Below, piece after piece: positions 55,493-64,000 of a DNA stretch of 64,000 bases. The stretch comes from Lamellibrachia satsuma (taxonomy: Eukaryota; Annelida; Polychaeta; Sabellida; Siboglinidae). A model generated the notes under the pieces. It saw only the letters and a list, made by a program, of their open reading frames with translations. It was not told the origin of the DNA and did not search any database. How positions within the stretch are numbered: position 1 is the first letter of the stretch; every line of letters begins with the position of its first letter. The stretch is taken from positions 7,862,500 through 7,926,499 of the forward strand of contig BSQZ01000001.1 of the NCBI GenBank assembly GCA_033239005.1, written 5' to 3'. Position numbers and translations under genes: made by a program.

Positions 55493-58194
55493 CAGTGGCG
55501 GATCAACCAATAGGCACTATAGGCACGTGCCTAGGGCCCACGAAAATAGCCGAGCATATTTTTGTAGACTGAATGTTCCCGAAAACCAGTTTTGGCATAT
55601 CCTGATGTAGGCCTTAAATGTTTTAATGTTTTTACAGACATTACAGAGGTGTTATTAAGGAGTGATCATTATTTATCGTGGAGCGAGTGAGGTGGAAGTA
55701 TTGGCTGTATTGGAAATCCAACTCACCCCCAAATCCTGTGCACTAAAAACTGAGCCATCCCTTCATTCCTTGGTTCCCCTCCTGATAAATTATGGCCGCT
55801 CCCTGTTTTCAGCTTTGCTTTCTGAAAAGTGCTCAGGAATTGATAGATCATTTTACAAGAAACCCACCATCACAGGACTTGGACAAGGATCTTCACAAAT
55901 CGGCGAGATCGTACACGTCCAAGACAAAATACGTACAACGGAAATTCTTTGTTCGATGGCTTGCTAACGAGTAGAGTGTAACGATGGACTGGTTGGTATA
56001 TTCTCTATCAACTGGAAATGTGCATTGTTATGTATGTAAGCTATTCAGGAGCGGAAGTGATAGCTTTTCTCTTAATGGTTTCAATGACTGGGTAAAATGC
56101 GCACAGAATCACGACACATGAGCGTAGCGATAATCGCTTAGTAGCTGTAACGAAGGGGTTCGAAAATGCCAAAGCGCACCATGTTGATTCTGCGATCGCA
56201 AAGCAGCTGGAGAATGAGCAGCAATACTGGATCGAACTTCTCAAGCGTATCGTTGCCGTTGTTACCTTCTTGGCAGAGAGAGGACACCCGTTCCGAGGCC
56301 ACACCGAATTGCTTGGGCAGAAGGACAATGGTAACTACTTAGGCTTGTTAGAGTTTCTCTCACAGTTCGTCCCTTTTCTGGCCGAACATATTCGCCGATA
56401 TGGAAATAAAGGAAGAGGTCAAGTATCACATCTCTCTTCAACAATATGTGAAGAATTCTTCAAGCTGTTATCGGACAGGGTGAAAGCGAAAATAATTGCT
56501 GAAATAAAGAAGGCGAAGTACTACTCTATCTGCATAGATTCCACACCTGATATAGCACACATCGATCAACTGAGCATCGTCACGCGATACGTTAGGATTG
56601 ACGGACAACCCGTGGAACACTTCCTGGCCTTCATAGACATTGAGAAACACGAGGGGAAATACTTGTTCGAAAAACTCGTCTTTCCTAGACGAATGCAGAA
56701 TAAAGCTTGAGGATTCCCGTGGACAAATGTATGACAATGCGAGAAATATGAATGGAACTTATTCTGGAGTCCAGGCACGATTTCACCAGGTGAACCCTCT
56801 TGCTGAATGGGTACCATGCGCAGCGCATAGCCTACATTAAGTTGGGACCGGAGCGGCCGAATCCAGCACTGATGGGGTCAGGTTTTTCGCCATCGTTCAG
56901 CGACTTTACACATTCTTGACAGCCTCGCCACAGAGGTGGTCGGAACTATTAGAGAACCTACCGAAACAGTCTGCAGTGGTAAAGAGCCTATCAGAAACAC
57001 GATGGTCTGCTCGAGCAGATGCCGCGAAGGCGCTGGCATCAAACTACAAAGTACTACAAAACTCTGATGACGCGATAGCTACAAATTCTACCGAACCTCC
57101 ACTTGTCGTGCTTGAACCAATGTCTTTGGTGAACAAGCTCTCTGAACATCGTCCTTATATGCATTGTGTGGAACAACATCCTGGACCGAGTTAACAAGGC
57201 ATTGCAAGCTCCAGGAATTGAGATCGGTTCAGTGGTTATGCATTACCGTGTCTTGCTGGAACACATCCATTCTTTGCGTGACTCAGAAAGGTTCGACCGA
57301 TTCGAGAATGAAGCAGTTGCACCAGGACTTTGATTACGACGATGAAAACAAGCGAGCAAAGAAGAGAAAGTTGTTCCAACGAAACACCAGAAGAGGTAAA
57401 AGTGAGCGACTGTCGAGAGAACTTCCGAGTGAACACCTACCTAGTCATCATTGACAGATTACTCTCCGAAATCAAGAAACAGAAGGCTGCCTACACGAAT
57501 GTCTATGAACGTTTCGGGGAGATTCGATCTCTCGGCTACAGCGATATCCCCTCGAAGTGCGAAGAGCTCACCCGGTATTACGATACTGATATTAAGCCTG
57601 ATTTTGAGAAGGAATTCCGTCTCTTCACAAAATATGGAGACTTTGAGACAGGTGCCGAGATGATAAACTTTCTTCATGAAAATAAGCTGATTACCAGTTT
57701 CCCTAACTTTCACATTGCGCTACGGATATAATTATGTGTAAATTTTCGGCTCAAGCTGCGAAGGCGAGCGATCTGTCTTTGTACTGAAACATCAAAGACT
57801 ACCAGCGTTCCACGATGGGTCAGTCGTGCTTGTCGACACTATCACTTTTAGCCATAGAGTCGGAAATGATGCGTTCACTCTTGGTTGATGACATTATTAG
57901 CTCGTTTGCCATCAAGGAAATACGCAAGGTAAACTTGTAGACTACGCATCGCTAAGCCTTAGGTGTGAGATGGTGTTAGTCGACTTCGACAATCGCTACC
58001 AGCCTACCGTACACCACGACAATATCTGCGATCGGTAATTTGCAATTGTTGACTTTTAAAAGAACTGTTCGTGTATTAGCTTTATTGATGATATAAATAG
58101 TGAAATGCTAACTTGAAAATCTTGTCGTGGGTTTACTTGGGGCCCACGAAAGTGCCGGGTGCCTAGGGCCCACGAATGTCTTAATCCGCCACTG
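55493..58194 (+). mobile_element. hAT transposon inserted in the foldback right arm
   Basis: The ends are CAGTGGCGGAT and ATCCGCCACTG, inverted repeats typical of hAT elements. The flanks show an 8-bp duplication with one mismatch: GCTCTACC (55485-55492) and GCTCTACT (58195-58202). Subterminal GTGCCTAGGGCCCACGAA occurs at both ends in direct orientation. Joining the flanks restores the tRNA-like unit of the right arm. The element is 2.7 kb and carries one transposase pseudogene. Confidence 0.93.
55830..57950 (+). pseudogene. hAT transposase (TTF zinc finger, DUF4371, dimerisation domain), broken
   Basis: The order of remnants is that of ZMYM1/DUF4371-type hAT transposases. A TTF-type zinc-finger region lies at about 55870-56110 (RKFFVRWLANE, MDWLVYSLSTGNVHCYVCKL). 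The DUF4371/RNase H-like core is at about 56150-56710 (FLAERGHPFRGH, YYSICIDSTPDIAHIDQLSI with a catalytic-type Asp). A shifted frame reads RGQMYDNARNMNGTYSGVQA and CAAHSLH, then SLSETRWSARADA. The C-terminal dimerisation part (STMGQSCLSTLSLLAIESE) is near 57810-57870. At least four frameshifts or stops (near 55973, 56120, 56700, 56840, 57190) prevent a product. It would have cut and pasted the element. Confidence 0.9.
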
Positions 58195-58436
58195 GCTCTA
58201 CTGCTAAGCCACGATAGCTCACACGAAACGTTGCACTGAATTCATTGTGTTCTGCAGGCCGTCTCGTGGCATTGTCGTTTTAACTATCGATTTATTTTTT
58301 TAGCACATTAATGGGATTTTTTCCATTCACTGTCCTCTGGGTAACATATTATATTATATTAGATTATATTATGCTTTTTGCGGCATTACTTCGCTGCACA
58401 TCCTACAACGGCAACGCTATTTTCAGTGGTAACCAG

Positions 58437-59020
58437 AGTATCTCGTTCGCGCAGGACTCGACGGTTCGCGCAGGACTCGACGGCTCGCGCAGGTCTCGAC
58501 GGTTCGCGCAGGACTCGACGGTTCGCGCAGGACTCGACGGTTCGCGCAGGACTCGACGGTTCGCGCAGGACTCGACGGTTCGCGCAGGACTCGACGGTTC
58601 GCGCAGGACTCGACGGTTCTCGCAGACAGAACTCGGCGGTTCGCGCAGAGTATCTCGTTCGCGCAGGACTCGACGGTTCTCGCAGACAGAACTCGGCGGT
58701 TCGCGCAGAGTATCTCGTTCGCGCAGGACTCGACGGTTCTCGCAGACAGAACTCGACGGTTCACGCAGGACTCGACGGTTCGCGCAGGACTCGACGGTTC
58801 GCGCAGGACTCGACGGTTATCGCAGACAGAACTCGGCGGTTCGCGCAGAGTATCTCGTTCACGCAGGACTTGATGGTTCGCGCAGGACTCGACGGTTCTC
58901 GCATACAGAACTCGACGGTTCGCGCAGGACTCGACGGGTCGCGCAGGACTCGACGGTTCTCGCAGACAGAACTCGGCGGTTCGCGCAGGACTCGACGGTT
59001 CGCGCAGGACTCGACCCTTT
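58437..59020. repeat. 19-bp minisatellite, right terminus of the foldback
   Basis: About thirty units of GGACTCGACGGTTCGCGCA interleaved with CAGACAGAACTCGGCGGTTC and AGAGTATCTCGTTCGCGCA variants that repeat as larger blocks. It yields Arg/Ser-rich ORFs of 200-268 codons on both strands, which are repeat artefacts. Confidence 0.95.
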
Positions 59021-59033
59021 TGGCGAGCTTCGC

Positions 59034-59906
59034 GCAATGAACGACCAATTCCCAGTTCCCCTCGATGTCAGTTGTATCAGGTTTGAATTGTTGACACCAG
59101 TTTGTTTACTAACATAACTGACATGATGACACCGTCTGCTGGCCACCCTGGTTATTGGCCTGGATCGTCATAAAACGTATTATTAAAGACACAAGCAAGT
59201 CACAGACCTTCCAGTTGTACTCTTTGTACATTCACGATATACAATACACAGCACGTAGACAATCCAGTATCTGAAAACGTTGATAAATGAAGATAACAAT
59301 CAGACCGGGAGCAGCCGCTCACAGCAGCGCTACAACCGGCAGCAGCAGTTATTCGAGAATGGCACCAAATTTTGCCAAGTGGCAGCGCAGTGGCCAATGG
59401 TCACGTGACACATTTTAGTGTTATTATTGCAGCCATACCTTGAATCATACATTGACCGGGTTTGGGACAGGGAGCCTACTGGCTCATATATAGCCCCCAA
59501 TCAGTGGTCATGACACTAATTTTGATATTTTGTTTTGACATTGTTTACTGTTAGTGCACTGACACAGTCGCTTGGTAGGATATGCCATGGCTTGATTATT
59601 CGCTGTGTAGGACCATGGTCGATGGCCTCTGCTCCCAGCGAGCAAACATACCAAAGTAAGCAAGTAACCGACGGTCTTTTGTGCCCGTGCAGAGATCGAC
59701 GTGTGCAGTCGGGGTATTTCCACATACAAACGTTTTGTTTGCCTGGCAAATCAGAAGCACGCTAGGGTTCAGTGTTAACCCGCCGAACTAGGTACAGCGC
59801 TCTGAAGCGATCAGTTTAACAAGATTTAACAAGATTTGCCATCCAAGCCAAAGGCCCAGATGGCAAGTGGACAAGGAAGGGATGGCAAGTGGACAAGTTG
59901 TGGGTC
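59034..59906. other. Region before the first leader exon
   Basis: No gene recognised. About 59670-59820 matches 63453-63600, the 5' part of the leader cassette (GTGCAGAGATCGACG, TAGGGTTCAGTGTTAAC). At 59822-59890 a segment encoding TRFAIQAKGPDGKWTRK interrupts the cassette and recurs at about 60227-60290. Confidence 0.5.
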
Positions 59907-59950
59907 ATGGCCGTGATGCTCGTATCATTCCTCACTGCCGTCGTCTTGCG
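59907..59950 (+). CDS. Putative signal-peptide leader exon, copy 1
   Basis: ATG followed by MAVMLVSFLTAVVL and then a strong donor (CG then GTAAGT at 59951). It is a short hydrophobic leader of the length and composition of a signal-peptide h-region, ending in an intron of phase 2. Diverged copies occur at 62150-62199 and 63615-63668. No downstream exon with a matching phase was identified, so the mature product is unknown. It may instead be part of a dispersed repeat. Confidence 0.35.
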
Positions 59951-59989
59951 GTAAGTTCTTCGACAACGACCGATTCACACGACGTATAA

Positions 59990-60173
59990 ACACCCACCCA
60001 CCCACCCACCCACCCACCCACCCACCCACCCACCCACCCACTCACTCACAACTATTCGCTGCAACAAATCTCCTCCAGCAAAACAGGAGTGAAATAATTG
60101 TGCTTATAAAAATTCATACAGTGTATACAACGAACCTACGACATGTACTTGCTGCTAAACCTAAAATAATGTA

Positions 60174-60220
<47 letters not shown>
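59990..60220. repeat. (CACC)n and (GAC)n simple repeats
   Basis: CCCACCCACC run at about 59993-60041 and a GACGACGAC run at about 60173-60219, flanking ordinary sequence. Both follow the leader exon, presumably in its intron. Confidence 0.95.
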
Positions 60221-60359
60221 AGACAAGATTTAACAAGACTTAACAAGATTTGACATTCAAGCCAAAGGCCCAGATGACAAGTGGACAAAGAAGTAATTGG
60301 TTTATCGAGAGTCCAACAATTTTCATTTACGTGTAACCCGCCCTCCTGGGATATGTGTC

Positions 60360-60755
60360 AACCTTGTTTTTTTTTAATATATTCACGTTGTTAGCAGTTA
60401 GACAATCTGTTCCATTCATTTAATGTCCTCTGTGAGAATGAGTACTTCCTGATATCCAATCTACACTGAACCTTTACAAATTTTACTTTATGTCCTCTAG
60501 TTCTACTATCTTTCCTGAGTGAGAAAAACGTATTTTTATCAATATTTTCATGCCCATTCAATATCTTAAAAACTTCAATATGATATCCTCTTAATCGCCT
60601 TATCTCTTGGGTTGTTAAGCCACATTCTTTTAGGCATTCTTCATATCTAATGTCTCTCAGTTCTGGAATAATTTTAGTTGCTCTCCTCCGTATTCGTTCA
60701 AGGTCATGGTCTCCACGCCTGTATACAGTATTCTAAATGAGGTATAACTATTGCT
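60360..60755 (-). mobile_element. CR1/L2-like LINE C-terminal fragment
   Basis: The minus translation reads IIPELRDIRYEECLKECGLT, TQEIRRLRGYHIEVFKILNG, then FSLRKDSRTRGHKVKF and CRLDIRKYSFSQR, the standard C-terminal ending of many animal CR1/L2-type ORF2 proteins. It is cut off at about 60755, where a different LINE begins. Confidence 0.88.
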
Positions 60756-60759
60756 TTAT

Positions 60760-61850
60760 CTTCTTCTTCCCCTTGCTCCCTTGTGGGGTGGGGTCCAAGT
60801 CACTTCTTCCCTTTTCGTTGTTAATTATATCCATCTCTCTCTGTCTTCTGCGATGGTCGTCCACTCTTGACACAGTCTTTCCATCGCAGCTTTGTTCTTC
60901 CTCTTCTTCTTCTTCTGCCATCCTCTTCTGTTTTCCATGCTCTTTTTGACATGTCTTCTCCCATTCTTTGTTCTTTGTACATGTCCTGCCCATCTCATTT
61001 TGCTTCCAACTACTTTCACCTTTAGGTGTTTTTTTTCATGCCAATCTATTCTCTCAATTTCTTCATCTTCCTTCTTGGGTTACTTTGCATATTCTTCGGA
61101 CCCAGTTGTTGTCTGCTATCTGTATCTTCTCCTCCTGTCTCTCTCTCAGTGTCAGTGTTCCCAACTCGTATATACAGGCTGGTACCACGCAGGCTTTTCC
61201 TTTTAGTTGCTTCTTCAGTTTTCTGTCCCACATAATGCATTCCACTCTCCTCCATGCTGCCACTCCTGCTTGCACTCTCCTCTGTATTTCCTAACTACTT
61301 CATCCATCCTCACACACTGTGCCGCCCAAGTATACCAAACTGTTCACTTGTTTAATGGTCTTTCCGTCAACAACTACATATAGATCCACCTCCTGTTCGC
61401 CTATCCACATTACTTCGGTCTTCTCCAGATTCATTCGGAGGCCACGTTTTCTAAAGGTATTATTCCATTATGGAATAACAAAGGTCCTCTTTTTATCATC
61501 CAATACTGCTAGGTCATCTGCATATAGTATCGTCTTAAGTTCTTCCTGTTTAGATACGTGAAAATGAAAAGCAGGGGACTCAAGGCACTTCATTGTCTAA
61601 GTCCTACTCCCACTCGAAATTGTTCTGATGTTTCTTCTTCGATTCTCACCACCGCTGGTGTCTTCTTGTACATTTCCTCAACCATTCTGACCTCTGCCTC
61701 TCCAACCTCCATCCATCTCATGACTGCAAATGTAAGTTCTCTCGGCACGGTGTCAAATCCCTTCTCCAGATCGACAAACCCGAATGCTACATCCTTTCTA
61801 AATTCTCTCTTCTCAATAATTTTTCTGACGGCAAACAATCCATCTAGATG
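60760..61850 (-). mobile_element. LINE remnant of a second family (RT palm to C-terminal tail)
   Basis: The minus strand holds, 5' to 3', VAFGFVDLEKGFDTVPRELT (palm motif A) and FRVGVGLRQ (QG-type motif) at 61590-61838. After frameshifts come a weak catalytic region near 61500 (YYMQMT), then KMRWAGHVQRTKNGRRHVKK and QEWTTIAEDRERWI at 60825-61019. Many stops. The wording resembles the family of the fragment at 28860-29140. It abuts the CR1-like fragment, so one was inserted in or recombined with the other. Confidence 0.85.
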
Positions 61851-62149
61851 TCGCCATCTAGCGGTATTCGTCTGAAGAAGATTGATGGTCGCAGTCGAAA
61901 TGTCACGGGGAAAAGGTAAACCGATTGTGATATGAGTAAAAAATATTACTCATTTAAACCATCCAGTCTGATAAAAATCTTCACTCATTAAAACGTGTGT
62001 TTGTGATTTCCCCAGACTTGCGTGCATGCGCGTGTGTGCATGTGTGCGTGCGTGCACACGCGCGCGTGCGTGTTCATACAGTCGGGGTTAATCATAATTA
62101 CGCCAATAAGAAGCCAGGTACAGCTCTGTGACCCGGTCAGTTGTGGACC

Positions 62150-62199
62150 ATGGCCGCGATACTCGTTTAGTTCCTGCTACTCACAGTAATTGTCTTACT
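62150..62199 (+). pseudogene. Leader exon, copy 2 (stop codon)
   Basis: Same context as copy 1 (CAGTTGTGGACCATGGCCGC upstream). The translation MAAILV is followed by TAG and then FLLLTVIVL, ending at a preserved donor (CT then GTAAGT at 62200). The stop shows this copy cannot encode a leader from this ATG, while the splice site is intact. Confidence 0.45.
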
Positions 62200-62279
62200 G
62201 TAAGTTCTGGGCTCACGGTTATTGTTTGTTGCCACAGTTCACTCAACTGTTGGCAGTGGTGGATATGTGAACGAATGGT

Positions 62280-62410
62280 CTTCGCGCAGTAACTCCAGCT
62301 TTGCTGAATGCTTCCCAGAGAAGTCGCGCCGGAATGAGCAAGTCTGCCAGTGAGGAGTGCAAAGCGCGCTGAACAGTCCCAAGGACTGGATACCGGATGT
62401 CTACTTCCGT
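62280..62410 (+). repeat. SINE/LINE-tail-like repeat, second copy
   Basis: GCTGAATGCTTCCCAGAGAA, CAAAGCGCGCTGAACAGTCC and GGACTGGATACCGG correspond in order to the repeat at 34866-34992. Confidence 0.5.
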
Positions 62411-62734
62411 GATGGAACAACAAAGAGAGAAGATCTAAACAAGCGAATACAAGGCTGTATGAACGGACTGACCGTTCCACCTAATTCCAGATTAACTCTA
62501 CGTGACACATTTGCTGTCCAATTATTAATTTGGACGCGTGTCGCAACCGTCACACTCCGTCACACTTCAAGCGACACGCGTTCAGGGCAATGTGGTACTA
62601 TTATAAATGATGGGGTGTGATAGGGGTCTCAACCTCCCATCTTTCACCTGTTTGGGGTCCACCGTCCCACCATTTCTGAGAGTTCGCCTCCCACCATTCC
62701 CGTCCTTGCTAGCCAGGTGTGGTATTAGTATCAC

Positions 62735-62795
62735 GTACAGTACCCCATACAGTACCACGTACAGTACCACGTACAGTACCACGTACAGTACCCCT
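62735..62795. repeat. 14-bp tandem repeat
   Basis: About five units of CGTACAGTACCA or CATACAGTACCA. It lies in otherwise unremarkable sequence. Confidence 0.9.
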
Positions 62796-63450
62796 GGCAG
62801 ATCGACCTGTTGTAACATGGATTTGTTATTTTTCCCACGCAATGTGAGGACGTAGGTGAGACCGGGGCTAGTTGTTACAATTTTCAGTTGAAGTCACTTG
62901 TTGTGAAAAGTATGTTAGATACATTATTTCTGTCAACGCATACATTAAATTTATTATTCGTGTTAATGCAATGTGCCATACCATTGATATTCCATATTGT
63001 AGTTATGTAGATATATGAAATTTCCCAGGCGAGGTCGACTGTAACAACTAACCCCGTAAGCGGGCCAAGTTGTTACATCATACGGGGCACGTTGTTACAG
63101 CAAAGAACTCGTGGATTGCAAAGCAAGTGTCACTCGTACATGTTATGGTTGTTACATTAATTGGATTATACACACTTATACATCTTAAACACAGTGTGCA
63201 TAACAATGTAGGTGTTCATGGCTTCATATATTAAGCTTTTAATTTTTAGTTACCAAGGGGGACTCAATCCTAGGATTCTTGCATAACAAACAATTGTGAA
63301 TGAAATGCAAATTATTGAATGTAGTATGAAATAGTGAATGGAAATATATGTGTAATGCGATTTCTACTAGATTGAATGATACACACACGTACGCACTCAC
63401 GCACACACGTACGCACTCACGCACTCACGCACACTCGCACGATACATAAC
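62796..63450. other. Region without a recognised gene
   Basis: AT-rich sequence with several GTTGTTACA motifs at about 62870-63150 and an ACGCACTCACGC-type repeat at about 63389-63440. Nothing coding is recognised. Confidence 0.5.
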
Positions 63451-63614
63451 AGAATCGCCGATGATCTTTTGCACCCGTGCAGAGATCGACGTCGGGGGGG
63501 GGGGAGGTCCCCACATAGAAATGTTTTGTTTGCCAGGCCAGTCAGAAGCACGTTAGGGTTCAGTGTTGACTCATCAAGCCAGGTACAACACTGAGACACA
63601 ATCAGTTGTGGACC

Positions 63615-63668
63615 GTGGCCGCGATGTTCGTCTCGTTCCTACTGCTCACTGCGGTCGTCTCACGATAC
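63615..63668 (+). pseudogene. Leader exon, copy 3 (start and donor altered)
   Basis: Upstream sequence matches copy 1 from about 63453 (CCCGTGCAGAGATCGACG) onward. The start codon position reads GTG, although an in-frame ATG at 63624 gives MFVSFLLLTAVVS. The donor GTAAGT is replaced by ATACGT. It is therefore probably non-functional, or uses another splice site. Confidence 0.4.
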
Positions 63669-63904
63669 GTTCTACGATAGCGACCGACTCACACGGCGTG
63701 CAAACACAGGGCGTCGTACGAGATCAGGCATTGCGAACTCCATCCCAAAACAAACCAACTTTTTTCTTAGAGTAAAACTAGTGAAGCTGATGGAAGAATG
63801 AAAAAGGCGATTACGAAGTCATTTCAACAGATTAAGCATGTCACTGACTTCAAAGTCTACGTGATCCGTTCTGTACTCTATATATTACATTAGATGACAG
63901 TTTT

Positions 63905-64000
63905 TGAGAGGGGCGGAAGTGTAATGGTTAACACATCTGCTTTACGTGTCAGAGTTACACCGGGACCAGGCATTATACACCAGGTTAAAAACCTGGCTTT
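63905..64000 (+). repeat. tRNA-like SINE head at the window edge (partial)
   Basis: GCGGAAGTGTAATGGTTAAC is box-A-like, followed by CAGAGTTACACCGGGACC as a weak box B. This resembles the head of the SINE at 53720-53998 in layout, not closely in sequence. The window ends before a tail could be seen. Confidence 0.4.

Noticed and set aside
58311..59146. Arg/Ser-rich ORFs up to 268 codons
   Set aside because: They read through the 19-bp minisatellite of the foldback terminus and are open on both strands; no ordered domain or splice context.

Overview
The window is animal nuclear DNA. Coding regions are split into small exons by GT-AG introns, polyadenylation signals follow the genes, the tRNAs have Pol III terminators, and most of the remaining sequence is transposon debris and simple repeats (AT, CA, ACGC). 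The mix of LINE remnants, MITEs, minisatellites and long AT runs suits a marine invertebrate, probably a lophotrochozoan such as a mollusc, but the phylum is an inference.

Host genes. (1) A six-exon four-transmembrane protein gene at 19512-26118 (+). (2) A complete eleven-exon protoporphyrinogen oxidase gene (PPOX, penultimate step of haem synthesis) at 27912-37635 (+), about 1 kb downstream. (3) Two exons encoding one Ig domain at 49644-50669 (+), part of a larger gene not otherwise recognised. (4) Two almost identical intron-containing tRNA-Lys(CTT) genes, at 3996-4093 (-) and 10725-10822 (+). (5) Three diverged copies of a short signal-peptide-like first exon at 59.9, 62.15 and 63.6 kb.

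Layout. 0-19.4 kb: no recognised protein gene; it holds the tRNAs, MITEs, LINE scraps and a few unassigned ORFs. 19.5-37.8 kb: the two complete host genes, with introns full of repeats. These include a long-TIR transposon carrying a nested TTAA-type MITE, an antisense LINE, and a minisatellite that has amplified the exon-2 5' splice site of PPOX. 37.9-53.2 kb: a MITE, then two inverted copies of an unclassified repeat of about 2 kb. The left copy is split by a nearly intact 3.8-kb LINE, and between the copies lie a Rex1-like LINE scrap, a 32-bp minisatellite and the Ig exons. 53.2-59.0 kb: a LINE endonuclease fragment with a cleanly inserted SINE, abutting a foldback-like inverted repeat whose arms end in a 19-bp minisatellite and whose right arm carries a hAT transposon. 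59.0-64 kb: the repeated leader exon, two different LINE remnants and a truncated tRNA-like repeat at the edge.

Much of the interest lies in the insertion order, which can be read directly: several nested insertions have an unoccupied paralogue of the target or a clear target-site duplication in the same window. All exon boundaries were assigned by eye from splice consensus, reading-frame continuity and known family structure; no search was run.
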